Positions 56,695 through 64,000 of a stretch of DNA of 64,000 nucleotides are shown here, one piece after another; positions within the stretch are counted from its first letter, which is position 1; each line of letters starts with the position of its first letter. A program made the translations under genes and the position numbers. Source of the DNA: Paracoccaceae bacterium (GTDB lineage: Bacteria; Pseudomonadota; Alphaproteobacteria; Rhodobacterales; Rhodobacteraceae); the NCBI GenBank assembly GCA_902602765.1, contig CACKSH010000008.1, positions 22,348 through 86,347 of the forward strand, read 5' to 3'. Below the pieces are notes generated by a model. That model saw only the letters and a list, made by a program, of their open reading frames with translations, did not search any database and was not told the origin of the DNA.

Positions 56695-56922
56695 TATATG
56701 CAACTTTAATATGTTCCTGTTATCAAAGTAATTAGTATATTAAGTTATATCTTTTGACTAATAGATATGGCGATCTTTTCATACATCGATAGTCGAATTA
56801 AAAGTAGACCCTGTAAGTTAGAAAACATGTAAGGGCACCAAAGGGCTCACTATGAATGATCAAATTAGTCAGATATGATAGAAAGTACTTTAGTAACTTT
56901 CTAAGACAAAAGAGGTCATATA

Positions 56923-58008
56923 ATGGGCGATTTTCTTGCATTAAAGAAAGAGATAATTAAAAAATATGGTACACCCTGTGCCGTTGTTGACCTCAATGTT
57001 CTAGAAGAGAATATTTCTCGTGTTCAGAAACTTTGTGACAAAGCAGGGGTTTTAAATCGACCACATATTAAAACGCATAAATCTGGAGAGATCGCACGTA
57101 TGCAACTTAATGCGGGAGCATCTGGGGTTACTTGCCAGAAATTAGGTGAAGCAGAAGTTATGGCAAGTGCGGGCGTTAGTGATATTCTTATAGCAACTAA
57201 CGTATTGGGTGCGGCGGCGTCAGGTGCACTAGCAGCTTTGCAAAGTCGTATTTCCTTAAAAGTATGTGCCGATAACACTTATTCAATAAAAGCTTATTCA
57301 GATGCTGCGAGGGATGCGGGACGCGTTTTGGATGTGTTAGTTGAATGTGATACAGGTCAAAAGCGTGCTGGCGTCGAAACTCCAGAAGAAGCGTTTCGTT
57401 TGGCTAAGCTTATTGAAGATGACAGCTATCTTAATTTTAAAGGGCTTCTTTATTACCCAACTAAAGACAACTGGAATGAAGCAGAGTTTTTCAATGCGAA
57501 ACTGGTAAAGTCCTTAGGTCAGATAAATTTGATCCCAGAAATAGTATCTACTGGTGGCACTCCAAACCTTCAAAGCGTGGGAAAGCTAAGTGGGTCTACA
57601 GAGCACAGGGCTGGAACATGTGTTTTTAACGATTTAATGATGGTTAATGATGGATTTTCTACGATCGATGACTGTGCTCTCAGAGTTTATACCAGTGTAG
57701 TCAGTCGTGCTGGTAAAGACCGCGGTATTTTAGACGCAGGCTCAAAAACATTGACCTCAGATCTTGGTGGTTTAACTGGATTTGGTTTAATTCTGGAGTA
57801 TCCTGACGCAATTATTGACAAATTAGCCGAGGAGCATGGTTTTCTCAATCTTAAAAATTGCGCAGTTCAACCTGAAGTAGGAGAAATTGTTCGAGTAATA
57901 CCTAATCATGTATGTGTTGTCGTAAATATGTTTAATGAATTAGTTTTGGTTCGTGATTCAAAAATAATAGACGTGATAAAGGTTGAAGCTCGTGGGCTGC
58001 TCGTATAA
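56923..58008 (+). CDS. Fold-III PLP enzyme, D-serine/D-threo-3-hydroxyaspartate dehydratase type
   Basis: This belongs to the alanine-racemase-fold family with D-threonine aldolase and eukaryotic-type D-serine dehydratase. The 361-residue protein has the PLP lysine in RPHIKTHKSGEIARM near residue 48 and RAGVETPEEAFRLAK in the barrel. Near the C-terminus PNHVCVVVN shows His-x-Cys, the zinc site of D-serine/D-threo-3-hydroxyaspartate dehydratases, rather than the His-x-Asp of D-threonine aldolases. Dehydration of a 3-hydroxy-D-amino acid is thus favoured. It is divergent from aconitase X. Confidence 0.85.
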   Translation: MGDFLALKKEIIKKYGTPCAVVDLNVLEENISRVQKLCDKAGVLNRPHIKTHKSGEIARMQLNAGASGVTCQKLGEAEVMASAGVSDILIATNVLGAAASGALAALQSRISLKVCADNTYSIKAYSDAARDAGRVLDVLVECDTGQKRAGVETPEEAFRLAKLIEDDSYLNFKGLLYYPTKDNWNEAEFFNAKLVKSLGQINLIPEIVSTGGTPNLQSVGKLSGSTEHRAGTCVFNDLMMVNDGFSTIDDCALRVYTSVVSRAGKDRGILDAGSKTLTSDLGGLTGFGLILEYPDAIIDKLAEEHGFLNLKNCAVQPEVGEIVRVIPNHVCVVVNMFNELVLVRDSKIIDVIKVEARGLLV

Positions 58009-58078
58009 CCAAATCGCTAATCCTTGACTGATAAATCAGCTTAATAAATGAAGCAAAATAAACTTCAAAATTTTTAGT

Positions 58079-59197
58079 TTAAACTTGAATCCATCTATTA
58101 GTTTGTGACGATTTTTGTATCGACTCAATAAGGTGTTGGATACGCATTCCCTGCCTAAATGAGAAGGATTCAGGTCCAATTCCCGTGATTGCATTTAAGT
58201 AGCCGGCAATTTCTATTGCTTTCAAATCATTAAAGCCAATTTGGTGTCCTGGTGCCACGCAAAAATTACCGTATGGGTGATGATCGGGCGCAGCCTCGAT
58301 TTTTCTGAATCCATGCCGGCCTATTGGATCATTTAAAGAATAAAAGTGTAATTCATTTAATCGCTCTTGGCTAAAAAAAAGAGCACCTTTTGATCCATGA
58401 ATTTCAAAATCATGCTGCATTTTTCGGCCAGTTGCCACCCAATTTCCTTCAATATAACCTGTAGCTCCATTAGAAAATCGTACAAAAGCCCGTCCTATAT
58501 CGTCTACTCGTACGGCCCTATTTCTGCCGCTAATGTCAGGACGTTCAGAAATTAAGTTAATGCAATCCCCCATTACTTCTCTAATTTCACCTATCAGAAA
58601 TTCTGCAGTAGCTAATGCGTGGCTTCCTAAATCAGCAAGTGCTCCTCCTCCCAAGGGGTCGTGGCGAAATGTAAATGGGTCATTAGCATTCGACATATAA
58701 TCTTCCGCATGAATTCCGCGATATGATCGAATTTCACCCAGCTCACCGGCCGCAATCATTTCCTTTGCGAGTGTTATCATTGGATTACATAAATAGTTGA
58801 ACCCAACCTGTGTTTTTACTCCCTTTTTTTCAGCAGCAATAGTCATTTCTAATGCATCTGAAACGAGTGGTGCTAAAGGCTTTTCACAATATACGTGCTT
58901 TCCAGCAGAGATAGCTTCAAGGGCTATCTCTTTGTGAAGCGCATTAGGTGCCGTAATGTCAATAATATCAATTTCTGGGTTCTGTACTAACTCACGCCAG
59001 TTATCTGTTGAGTTCGTAAACCCAAACTCATCTGCTGCTGCTTTTGCTGCTTGCTTGTTGATATCGGCTAAGGTGTGAAGATTTAATTTTGCTGGTATAT
59101 TAAACACTTTTTGCGCTATGGCGAAACCAAAGACATGTGCCTTTCCCATGAAGCCTGAGCCGACAAGGCCTATTGAAAGAATGGGTTTGTTAGTCAT
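58079..59197 (-). CDS. Gfo/Idh/MocA-family oxidoreductase
   Basis: This NAD(P)-dependent sugar or polyol dehydrogenase has the Rossmann start IGLVGSGFMGKAHVFGF and the motif GKHVYCEKPLAPLVSDA near residue 92 (EKP signature). A long substrate domain follows, with ADLGSHALATAEFLIGEI near 190. Relatives oxidise inositols and other cyclitols or sugars. The 372-residue gene overlaps the upstream hydroxyacid dehydrogenase by four bases, so they form one operon with the aldolase gene. Confidence 0.9.
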   Translation of the reverse strand: MTNKPILSIGLVGSGFMGKAHVFGFAIAQKVFNIPAKLNLHTLADINKQAAKAAADEFGFTNSTDNWRELVQNPEIDIIDITAPNALHKEIALEAISAGKHVYCEKPLAPLVSDALEMTIAAEKKGVKTQVGFNYLCNPMITLAKEMIAAGELGEIRSYRGIHAEDYMSNANDPFTFRHDPLGGGALADLGSHALATAEFLIGEIREVMGDCINLISERPDISGRNRAVRVDDIGRAFVRFSNGATGYIEGNWVATGRKMQHDFEIHGSKGALFFSQERLNELHFYSLNDPIGRHGFRKIEAAPDHHPYGNFCVAPGHQIGFNDLKAIEIAGYLNAITGIGPESFSFRQGMRIQHLIESIQKSSQTNRWIQV

Positions 59198-60162
59198 ATC
59201 AAAGCTTCTCTATTAACAATTAAATTTGGATTTATTGTCCCTTTAAGATAGTTAATTGCATTTTCAATACATGCCAACGCCATGCGCTCACTAGCTTTAT
59301 CTGTAAGCCCCGCAATGTGTGGAGAAAGCAGTACATCATCACGATCCCAAAGTTCCTCCCCAAAGGATGGCGGTTCTTGTTCAAATACATCCAGACCGGC
59401 GGCGTGAACCTTTCCTGAGTCGAGAGCATTTACGAGAGCTTTTTCGCAAATAACACCTCCTCTTGACGTATTTGCGATTATCATTCCAGGTTTCATCTGG
59501 GTGAACTCGGCGGCATTGATGAGCGGTTTTCCGCTTTTGGGAACATGCAATGATAAACAATCTGCCCAAGCTAACCCTTGAGCCAAATCTGAGAACCTGA
59601 TCACATCATTATCGGGCCATTGCTGTGGACTTATGTAGGGATCAAAAGCGCTAACACTCATCTTAAAAGCTTTGGCCATTTGTGCTAATTTTTGACCAGA
59701 ACGGCCAAACCCAATTATAAAAAGATTACTGCCTGAAATTTCACGTTGCTCAAGTTGATTTCGCCAGTTCCATTTAGATGGATCACGAACAGACCGATCA
59801 CCTCTAATGGCATGTTTTGCGCAGGCAAGGAGCATCATCATGGCATGCTCGGCAACTGAAACCGAATTTACATCACCAACAATTGTTAGTGCAATCTTAC
59901 GTGAATTTAGTGCGTTTAAATCAATTGCATCATATCCAACCCCATGACGAGATACGACTTTTAGCTTGGAGGCATTATTTAAAGTTTCCGTAGAAAGTGG
60001 TTGGGTTCGTATTATTAAGGCATCAGCATCAGAAATTGAACTAGCATAAGATTCTTCTGTAATATCCTCTATGTAGGTTACTGAATGCCCCTCTTGCTCC
60101 AACTCAAAGATTCGGTTCACTCCCGCTGGATGTAGCTTGCCAGCAACAAGCAATTTAGACAT
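59194..60162 (-). CDS. D-isomer-specific 2-hydroxyacid dehydrogenase (second copy)
   Basis: The 322-residue protein has RHGVGYDAIDLNAL near residue 76, the nucleotide loop IIGFGRSGQKLAQMAK near 150 and catalytic Arg (NTSRGGVICE), Glu (VFEQEP) and His (SPHIAGLTDK). I chose the ATG at 60162, which overlaps the aldolase stop by one base, over the longer frame. The substrate is a 2-oxo or D-2-hydroxy acid made by the pathway. It is distinct from the copy at 18844. Confidence 0.88.
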   Translation of the reverse strand: MSKLLVAGKLHPAGVNRIFELEQEGHSVTYIEDITEESYASSISDADALIIRTQPLSTETLNNASKLKVVSRHGVGYDAIDLNALNSRKIALTIVGDVNSVSVAEHAMMMLLACAKHAIRGDRSVRDPSKWNWRNQLEQREISGSNLFIIGFGRSGQKLAQMAKAFKMSVSAFDPYISPQQWPDNDVIRFSDLAQGLAWADCLSLHVPKSGKPLINAAEFTQMKPGMIIANTSRGGVICEKALVNALDSGKVHAAGLDVFEQEPPSFGEELWDRDDVLLSPHIAGLTDKASERMALACIENAINYLKGTINPNLIVNREALI

Positions 60163-60971
60163 TAGTAAACTCCGCCAGTAACTTGAGCGTTTTCTGCACG
60201 TCCAGTTAGTTTCCGCCAATCAGAAACAGAGGCGGATGCTGCACTTGCAAGCAATCTAGTATCTCCACCAATAGTGGTTAAGTTATAACCCCACCCAATA
60301 GCCTTCGATGCATATTCGGCGGTTCCGCAATGAATACCGGCGATTATCCCATATTTATTACAAACATTGGCCACCCGTTTAATGAGAGCAATCATTTCAT
60401 CTTCAGTTCGATCGAGGCCAGGAGCTAAACGGCCTAGTTGTGTTCCAAGAGTAAGGTCAGCTGGTCCAACATATATACCATCTAACCCATCTGTGGATGC
60501 AATTGCCTCCAAATTCTCCACACCGTCGGCCGTTTCAATCATTGCAAAGGCCAGAACCTCATTATTTGCCTCAACCCCATAATCAGGAACTGAAACAGCC
60601 ACCCTAGTTGGCCCAAAACTGCGCTGACCCAGTGGTGGATAACGCATGTAGGATATAAATTCTGCAGTCTCTTCTGCATTATTTATCATTGGGCAGATAA
60701 TACCCATTGCGCCAACATCTAAAGCTTTCATTATAAACCCCGGATCGCGCCAGGGTACACGTGCCATGAGTGTTGCGCCTGAGGATTGCATCGCCTGAAA
60801 CATCGGTAAAACATCGGAATAATCTAATGCGCCATGTTGTATATCAACGGTTACACTGTCATATCCTTGCGAGGCCATTATTTCGGCAGTGAAAGAATTT
60901 CCAATCGAACACCATCCGTTGAGAATTGGTTGGCCGCTCAACCATAAAGCTTTTAACTTATTTTTTTGCAT
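60162..60971 (-). CDS. HpcH/HpaI-family class II aldolase
   Basis: Members split 4-hydroxy-2-oxoacids to pyruvate and an aldehyde, with a divalent metal. The 269-residue protein has TVDIQHGALDYSDVL near residue 42 (catalytic His), LMARVPWRDPG near 68, AMIETADGVENLEAI near 145 and GIYVGPADLTLGTQLG near 165. It is first of a three-gene operon with the 2-hydroxyacid dehydrogenase and the MocA-type oxidoreductase. Pyruvate plus an aldehyde from a pathway intermediate is the expected product. Confidence 0.9.
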   Translation of the reverse strand: MQKNKLKALWLSGQPILNGWCSIGNSFTAEIMASQGYDSVTVDIQHGALDYSDVLPMFQAMQSSGATLMARVPWRDPGFIMKALDVGAMGIICPMINNAEETAEFISYMRYPPLGQRSFGPTRVAVSVPDYGVEANNEVLAFAMIETADGVENLEAIASTDGLDGIYVGPADLTLGTQLGRLAPGLDRTEDEMIALIKRVANVCNKYGIIAGIHCGTAEYASKAIGWGYNLTTIGGDTRLLASAASASVSDWRKLTGRAENAQVTGGVY

Positions 60972-61084
60972 CTATGATCCCCATTTGTTTGCCAAAATTT
61001 TCGTCCAATGTTTCAATTGCAATACTAATAATTTGTCAATATGCATAGCTTGGCACGCTAATTAATTAAATTCTAGAGGGTGAG

Positions 61085-62944
61085 ATGACTGGGAAAACAG
61101 TAAAGCTGACAGTTGGTCAAGCAATTGTACGGTATTTGATAAATCAATACACAATAATAGACGGGGAACGTCATCAATTATTTGCGGGAGTATTCGGTAT
61201 TTTTGGTCATGGTAATGTTACTTGCCTGTCGGAAGCCCTCGAACAAGTTCAAGACCGGTTGCCTACATGGCGTGGCCAGAACGAGCAATCCATGGCCTTA
61301 GCGGCAATTGGATATGCCAAGGCCAAACTGCGCCGTCAAATTATGATTGCGACTACTTCGGTTGGGCCAGGTGCAACGAATATGGTGACCGCAGCTGGGG
61401 TTGCGCATTCAAATAGACTGCCTGTTTTGCTTTTATCCGGGGATACTTATAATAACCGTTTACCAGATCCTGTTTTACAACAAGTAGAGCATTTTGGTGA
61501 ACCTTCGACGACGGTTAATGATAGCTTTCGAGCAGTTTCGCGTTATTGGGACAGGATCACCCATCCTGCTCAAATACTTTCTTCATTGCCACAGGCAGTG
61601 GCTACGATGATGGATCCAGCAGATTGCGGGCCTGCTTTTATAGGATTACCACAGGACATACAGGAAATAGCTTATGATTACCCAGTAGAATTTTTCACTG
61701 AAACAATTTGGAGAATACCACGAAGCAGACCTGATATTCAGCAAGTTGACGAAGCTGTTAAGATATTAAAAACGGCAAAGAAACCACTTATTATTTCTGG
61801 TGGTGGCGTACGATACTCTGGTGCCGTGGAGGCGCTTGTGAAATTTGCTGAAGACAGGATGATACCAGTTGCGGAAACGATCGCTGGGAAAGGAGCATTC
61901 GTTCATGATCATCCATTTTACGTTGGAGCCATAGGTATCGAAGGAACTGACGCAGCCAAGGAGTTAGCAGAGAGTGCAGATGTGATAATTGCAGTAGGAA
62001 CTCGGCTTCAGGACTTTACCACGGGCTCTTGGACGACTTTTCGATACGATGCTAAATTTATCAACATAAATACTGCTCGCTTCGATGCGAGGAAACATTT
62101 TTCAAATCCAATTGTTGGTGATGCGTTAGAATGCATAAATGAACTTCATTCTAGCATGGAAGACTGGGTTTGCGATGCCAGTCGTATGGATGAAGCGCGT
62201 AAACTTTATTCTGATTGGAATGAAGCGATCGATAAAGGGCAGGCGCCCACAAATGCTTCTTTTCCGAGTTATGCTCAAGTTATTGCAGTAGTGAATAAGC
62301 ACGCTAAACCTGAGGACACCATGGTAACAGCAGCTGGGGGCTTGCCAGGGGAAACAATTAAAAATTGGCGAGTGAAGGCATCTAATACTTTCGATTGTGA
62401 GTTTGGGTTTTCATGCATGGGATATGAAATAGCTGGTGCCTGGGGGCATGCTATGGCAAAGAATGGTAATGGCGTCCCGATTGTCTTAGTGGGTGACGGG
62501 TCATACATGATGATGAACTCTGATATTTATTCATCGGTTCTGTCTGGTCATAAGATGATTGTTGTTGTCTGTGACAATGGTGGCTTTGCTGTAATTAACA
62601 GGCTGCAAACAGGCATGGGTGTGCCTGGTTTCAATAATTTATTAAAAGATGCTCGAATAAAAAATAGAGATAATCCTCCACATGTTGATTTTGCTAAACA
62701 TGCCGAAGCAATGGGCGCTTTGGCAAAACATTGTGAGAGCCTCTCTGACTTAGAGAATGCTATGGAATGGGCCCAAACTACAGACAGAACGACTGTAATT
62801 TCGATAAATTCGGATGCCTACTCATGGACGCCTGGCGGCGCTGACTGGTATGTTGGGGTTCCTGAGATAAATGATAGGCAAAGCATAAGAACCGCACGAG
62901 AGGGGCAGGAGGCGTTCCGCAAAAAGCAACGGCAAGGCATTTAA
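61085..62944 (+). CDS. iolD: IolD, 3D-(3,5/4)-trihydroxycyclohexane-1,2-dione acylhydrolase
   Basis: IolD is a thiamine-diphosphate enzyme that hydrolytically opens the ring of a cyclohexane-1,2-dione in inositol breakdown. The 619-residue protein has the IolD N-terminus (FGIFGHGNVTCLSEAL), the cofactor Glu in WRGQNEQSMALAAIGYAKA near residue 62 and the ThDP/Mg segment VGDGSYMMMNSDIYSS near 470. It is divergent from the aldolase block. No iolB, iolC, iolE or iolG appears within the window, so its use may extend beyond classic myo-inositol. Confidence 0.93.
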   Translation: MTGKTVKLTVGQAIVRYLINQYTIIDGERHQLFAGVFGIFGHGNVTCLSEALEQVQDRLPTWRGQNEQSMALAAIGYAKAKLRRQIMIATTSVGPGATNMVTAAGVAHSNRLPVLLLSGDTYNNRLPDPVLQQVEHFGEPSTTVNDSFRAVSRYWDRITHPAQILSSLPQAVATMMDPADCGPAFIGLPQDIQEIAYDYPVEFFTETIWRIPRSRPDIQQVDEAVKILKTAKKPLIISGGGVRYSGAVEALVKFAEDRMIPVAETIAGKGAFVHDHPFYVGAIGIEGTDAAKELAESADVIIAVGTRLQDFTTGSWTTFRYDAKFININTARFDARKHFSNPIVGDALECINELHSSMEDWVCDASRMDEARKLYSDWNEAIDKGQAPTNASFPSYAQVIAVVNKHAKPEDTMVTAAGGLPGETIKNWRVKASNTFDCEFGFSCMGYEIAGAWGHAMAKNGNGVPIVLVGDGSYMMMNSDIYSSVLSGHKMIVVVCDNGGFAVINRLQTGMGVPGFNNLLKDARIKNRDNPPHVDFAKHAEAMGALAKHCESLSDLENAMEWAQTTDRTTVISINSDAYSWTPGGADWYVGVPEINDRQSIRTAREGQEAFRKKQRQGI

Positions 62945-62985
62945 CTCAAAGAAGCTACCTGATTAGCTATGTACATGAGAAATTT

Positions 62986-63606
62986 ATGATAGAAAAATTT
63001 GATGACTCTACAGCTCTTTTGTTAGTTGATGTCCAGAGAGGTGTTAACGAAGTTAAATATTATGGGGGACCTTCGGGGAAAAGAAACAATCATAGCGCAG
63101 AGGAAAATATGCGGTTTCTTTTGACTGAATGGAGGCGGCTTGGAAGGCGAGTAGCCTTTACGCGCCATAATTCCCGTGAGAAAAAATCACCTTTAAAGTT
63201 AAGTCTGGAGACAGGAAAACAAATTGAAGGCTTAGAGATACACAGCTCTGATATAGTCGTCGAAAAGGACGTAAACAGTGGGTTTATCGGTACTTCCCTA
63301 GAACTTGAACTTAGACGAAGTGGAATAGACCGACTGGTGGTTGTGGGTTTTTATACGAATTATTGCATTGAAACTACTGTGCGTATGGCTGGTAATTTAG
63401 GGTTTGATACCTATTTGGTTCATGATGCCTGTGCTGCCGTCAATACTCTGGGCTATGATGGCACATACTATGAAGCCGACTTGGTTCATCATATGTCAAT
63501 TGCAAGTTTGCATGGAGAATTTTGTACTGCCATATCAAAAGAAGTAGCTATGAAGCTTTGCTTAGAGGATTGCCTCGAACTTGAGCGCGTTCAAGGAAAC
63601 GAATGA
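62986..63606 (+). CDS. Isochorismatase-family cysteine hydrolase
   Basis: This family hydrolyses amides, carbamoyl groups or vinyl ethers with an Asp-Lys-Cys triad. The 206-residue protein shows ALLLVDVQRGVNE with the catalytic Asp near residue 15, a central Lys in VVEKDVNSGF near 92 and the nucleophilic Cys in GFYTNYCIETTVRMA near 127. Its stop overlaps the start of the next enzyme by two bases (ATGA). An N-carbamoyl amino compound is one plausible substrate. Confidence 0.88.
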   Translation: MIEKFDDSTALLLVDVQRGVNEVKYYGGPSGKRNNHSAEENMRFLLTEWRRLGRRVAFTRHNSREKKSPLKLSLETGKQIEGLEIHSSDIVVEKDVNSGFIGTSLELELRRSGIDRLVVVGFYTNYCIETTVRMAGNLGFDTYLVHDACAAVNTLGYDGTYYEADLVHHMSIASLHGEFCTAISKEVAMKLCLEDCLELERVQGNE

Positions 63607-64000
63607 CCTTTGGTGTGGCTTCAATGACTGCACCCCTGAGAGAGGTTGCGCTAAGACGTCCAGGAAAGTCCATAGTAACGGCAGAACCAAGCGCTTGGAA
63701 CTATAGTGAGCATTTTGATCCGAGTAAAATTGAGAGTGAGTATGACAGATTTGTTTTGGCTCTCGAAAATTTTGGTGTAAAGATCCATTGGATCAAGGGC
63801 GATGATCTGGGTAATGCAGACTCTGTATTTGCGTATGACGCCTCTTTGATGACTCCTCAAGGAGCAATATTAATGTCCCCTGGAAAAGAAAAGCGTCGAG
63901 GAGAAGAAGGCCTGCACAAAAGTTTCTATATTAATAAGGAAATACCAATTATTGGGCAGATTGATGCTCCTGGAACCGCAGAGGCTGGTGATACACTTTG
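63603..64000 (+). CDS. DDAH/amidinotransferase-family enzyme (5' end only)
   Basis: The frame is open to the end of the window and encodes 132 residues: SMTAPLREVALRRPG near residue 7, AWNYSEHFDPSKIESEY near 33 and the EAGDTL segment at the end, all typical of the dimethylarginine dimethylaminohydrolase/arginine deiminase superfamily. The catalytic His and Cys would lie outside the window. These enzymes hydrolyse a guanidino or amidino group. The ATGA overlap couples it to the isochorismatase-family gene. Confidence 0.85.
   Translation, partial: MTFGVASMTAPLREVALRRPGKSIVTAEPSAWNYSEHFDPSKIESEYDRFVLALENFGVKIHWIKGDDLGNADSVFAYDASLMTPQGAILMSPGKEKRRGEEGLHKSFYINKEIPIIGQIDAPGTAEAGDTL

Overview
The window looks like chromosome from a marine, AT-rich alphaproteobacterium of the Rhodobacterales (Roseobacter-like) type. 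The reasons are an RpoH2-type heat-shock sigma factor, the trxB/Lrp pair, the UbiK / MidA / PgeF neighbourhood, hsp20-DUF1150, a fused FdsG-FdsB formate dehydrogenase subunit, and a purple-bacterial reaction centre ending in a PufX-like gene (a Rhodobacter/Roseobacter trait). By eye the GC content is near 40%, low for this order and suggestive of a streamlined pelagic lineage; I did not compute it. Genes are tightly packed with many 1-4 nt overlaps. I saw no rRNA, CRISPR array, insertion sequence, integrase or phage gene. There is one tRNA (Leu, UAA).

1-34 kb is housekeeping: rsmI end, gshB, rpoH, coaBC-dut-moeB-dcp, groESL under a CIRCE element, purEK, hsp20-DUF1150, phzF-like, trxB/lrp, pgeF-midA, ubiK, ybjN-proC-csaA-2-hydroxyacid dehydrogenase, tdk-apt, a SulP transporter, argD-argF, truA, hrpB-DUF3108, meaB, rpmB, a copper chaperone with a His-rich tail, suhB and a rhomboid protease.

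34.5-38.1 kb is the most striking part. A pseudoazurin gene is divergent from puhC, which is followed by pufL-pufM-pufX. Two tandem TGT-N12-ACA boxes, the consensus for the photosynthesis repressor PpsR/CrtJ, lie exactly between puhC and pufL, and a strong terminator follows pufX. The LH1 antenna genes pufB and pufA and pufQ, which normally precede pufL, are absent, as are all bch and crt genes, so the reaction-centre genes sit outside a normal photosynthesis gene cluster. Residues that bind bacteriochlorophyll, iron and quinone are intact in L and M, so this is not a decayed remnant.

38.3-51.3 kb holds a LysR regulator with an NAD-dependent molybdenum formate dehydrogenase (fdsGB-fdsA), a complete branched-chain-amino-acid-type ABC transporter (binding protein, two ATPases, two permeases), a set of three small membrane-protein genes and a small cysteine-rich protein.

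51.4-64 kb, beginning just after tRNA-Leu, is a catabolic region: an IlvD/Edd dehydratase, an acetylpolyamine amidohydrolase, a fused aconitase X, a fold-III PLP enzyme with a D-serine-dehydratase-type zinc site, a convergent block (HpaI-type aldolase, 2-hydroxyacid dehydrogenase, Gfo/Idh/MocA oxidoreductase), IolD, an isochorismatase-family hydrolase and the start of a DDAH/amidinotransferase-family enzyme that runs off the window. The combination suggests breakdown of a nitrogen-containing polyol, cyclitol or hydroxylated amino acid, but the substrate cannot be read from the sequence.
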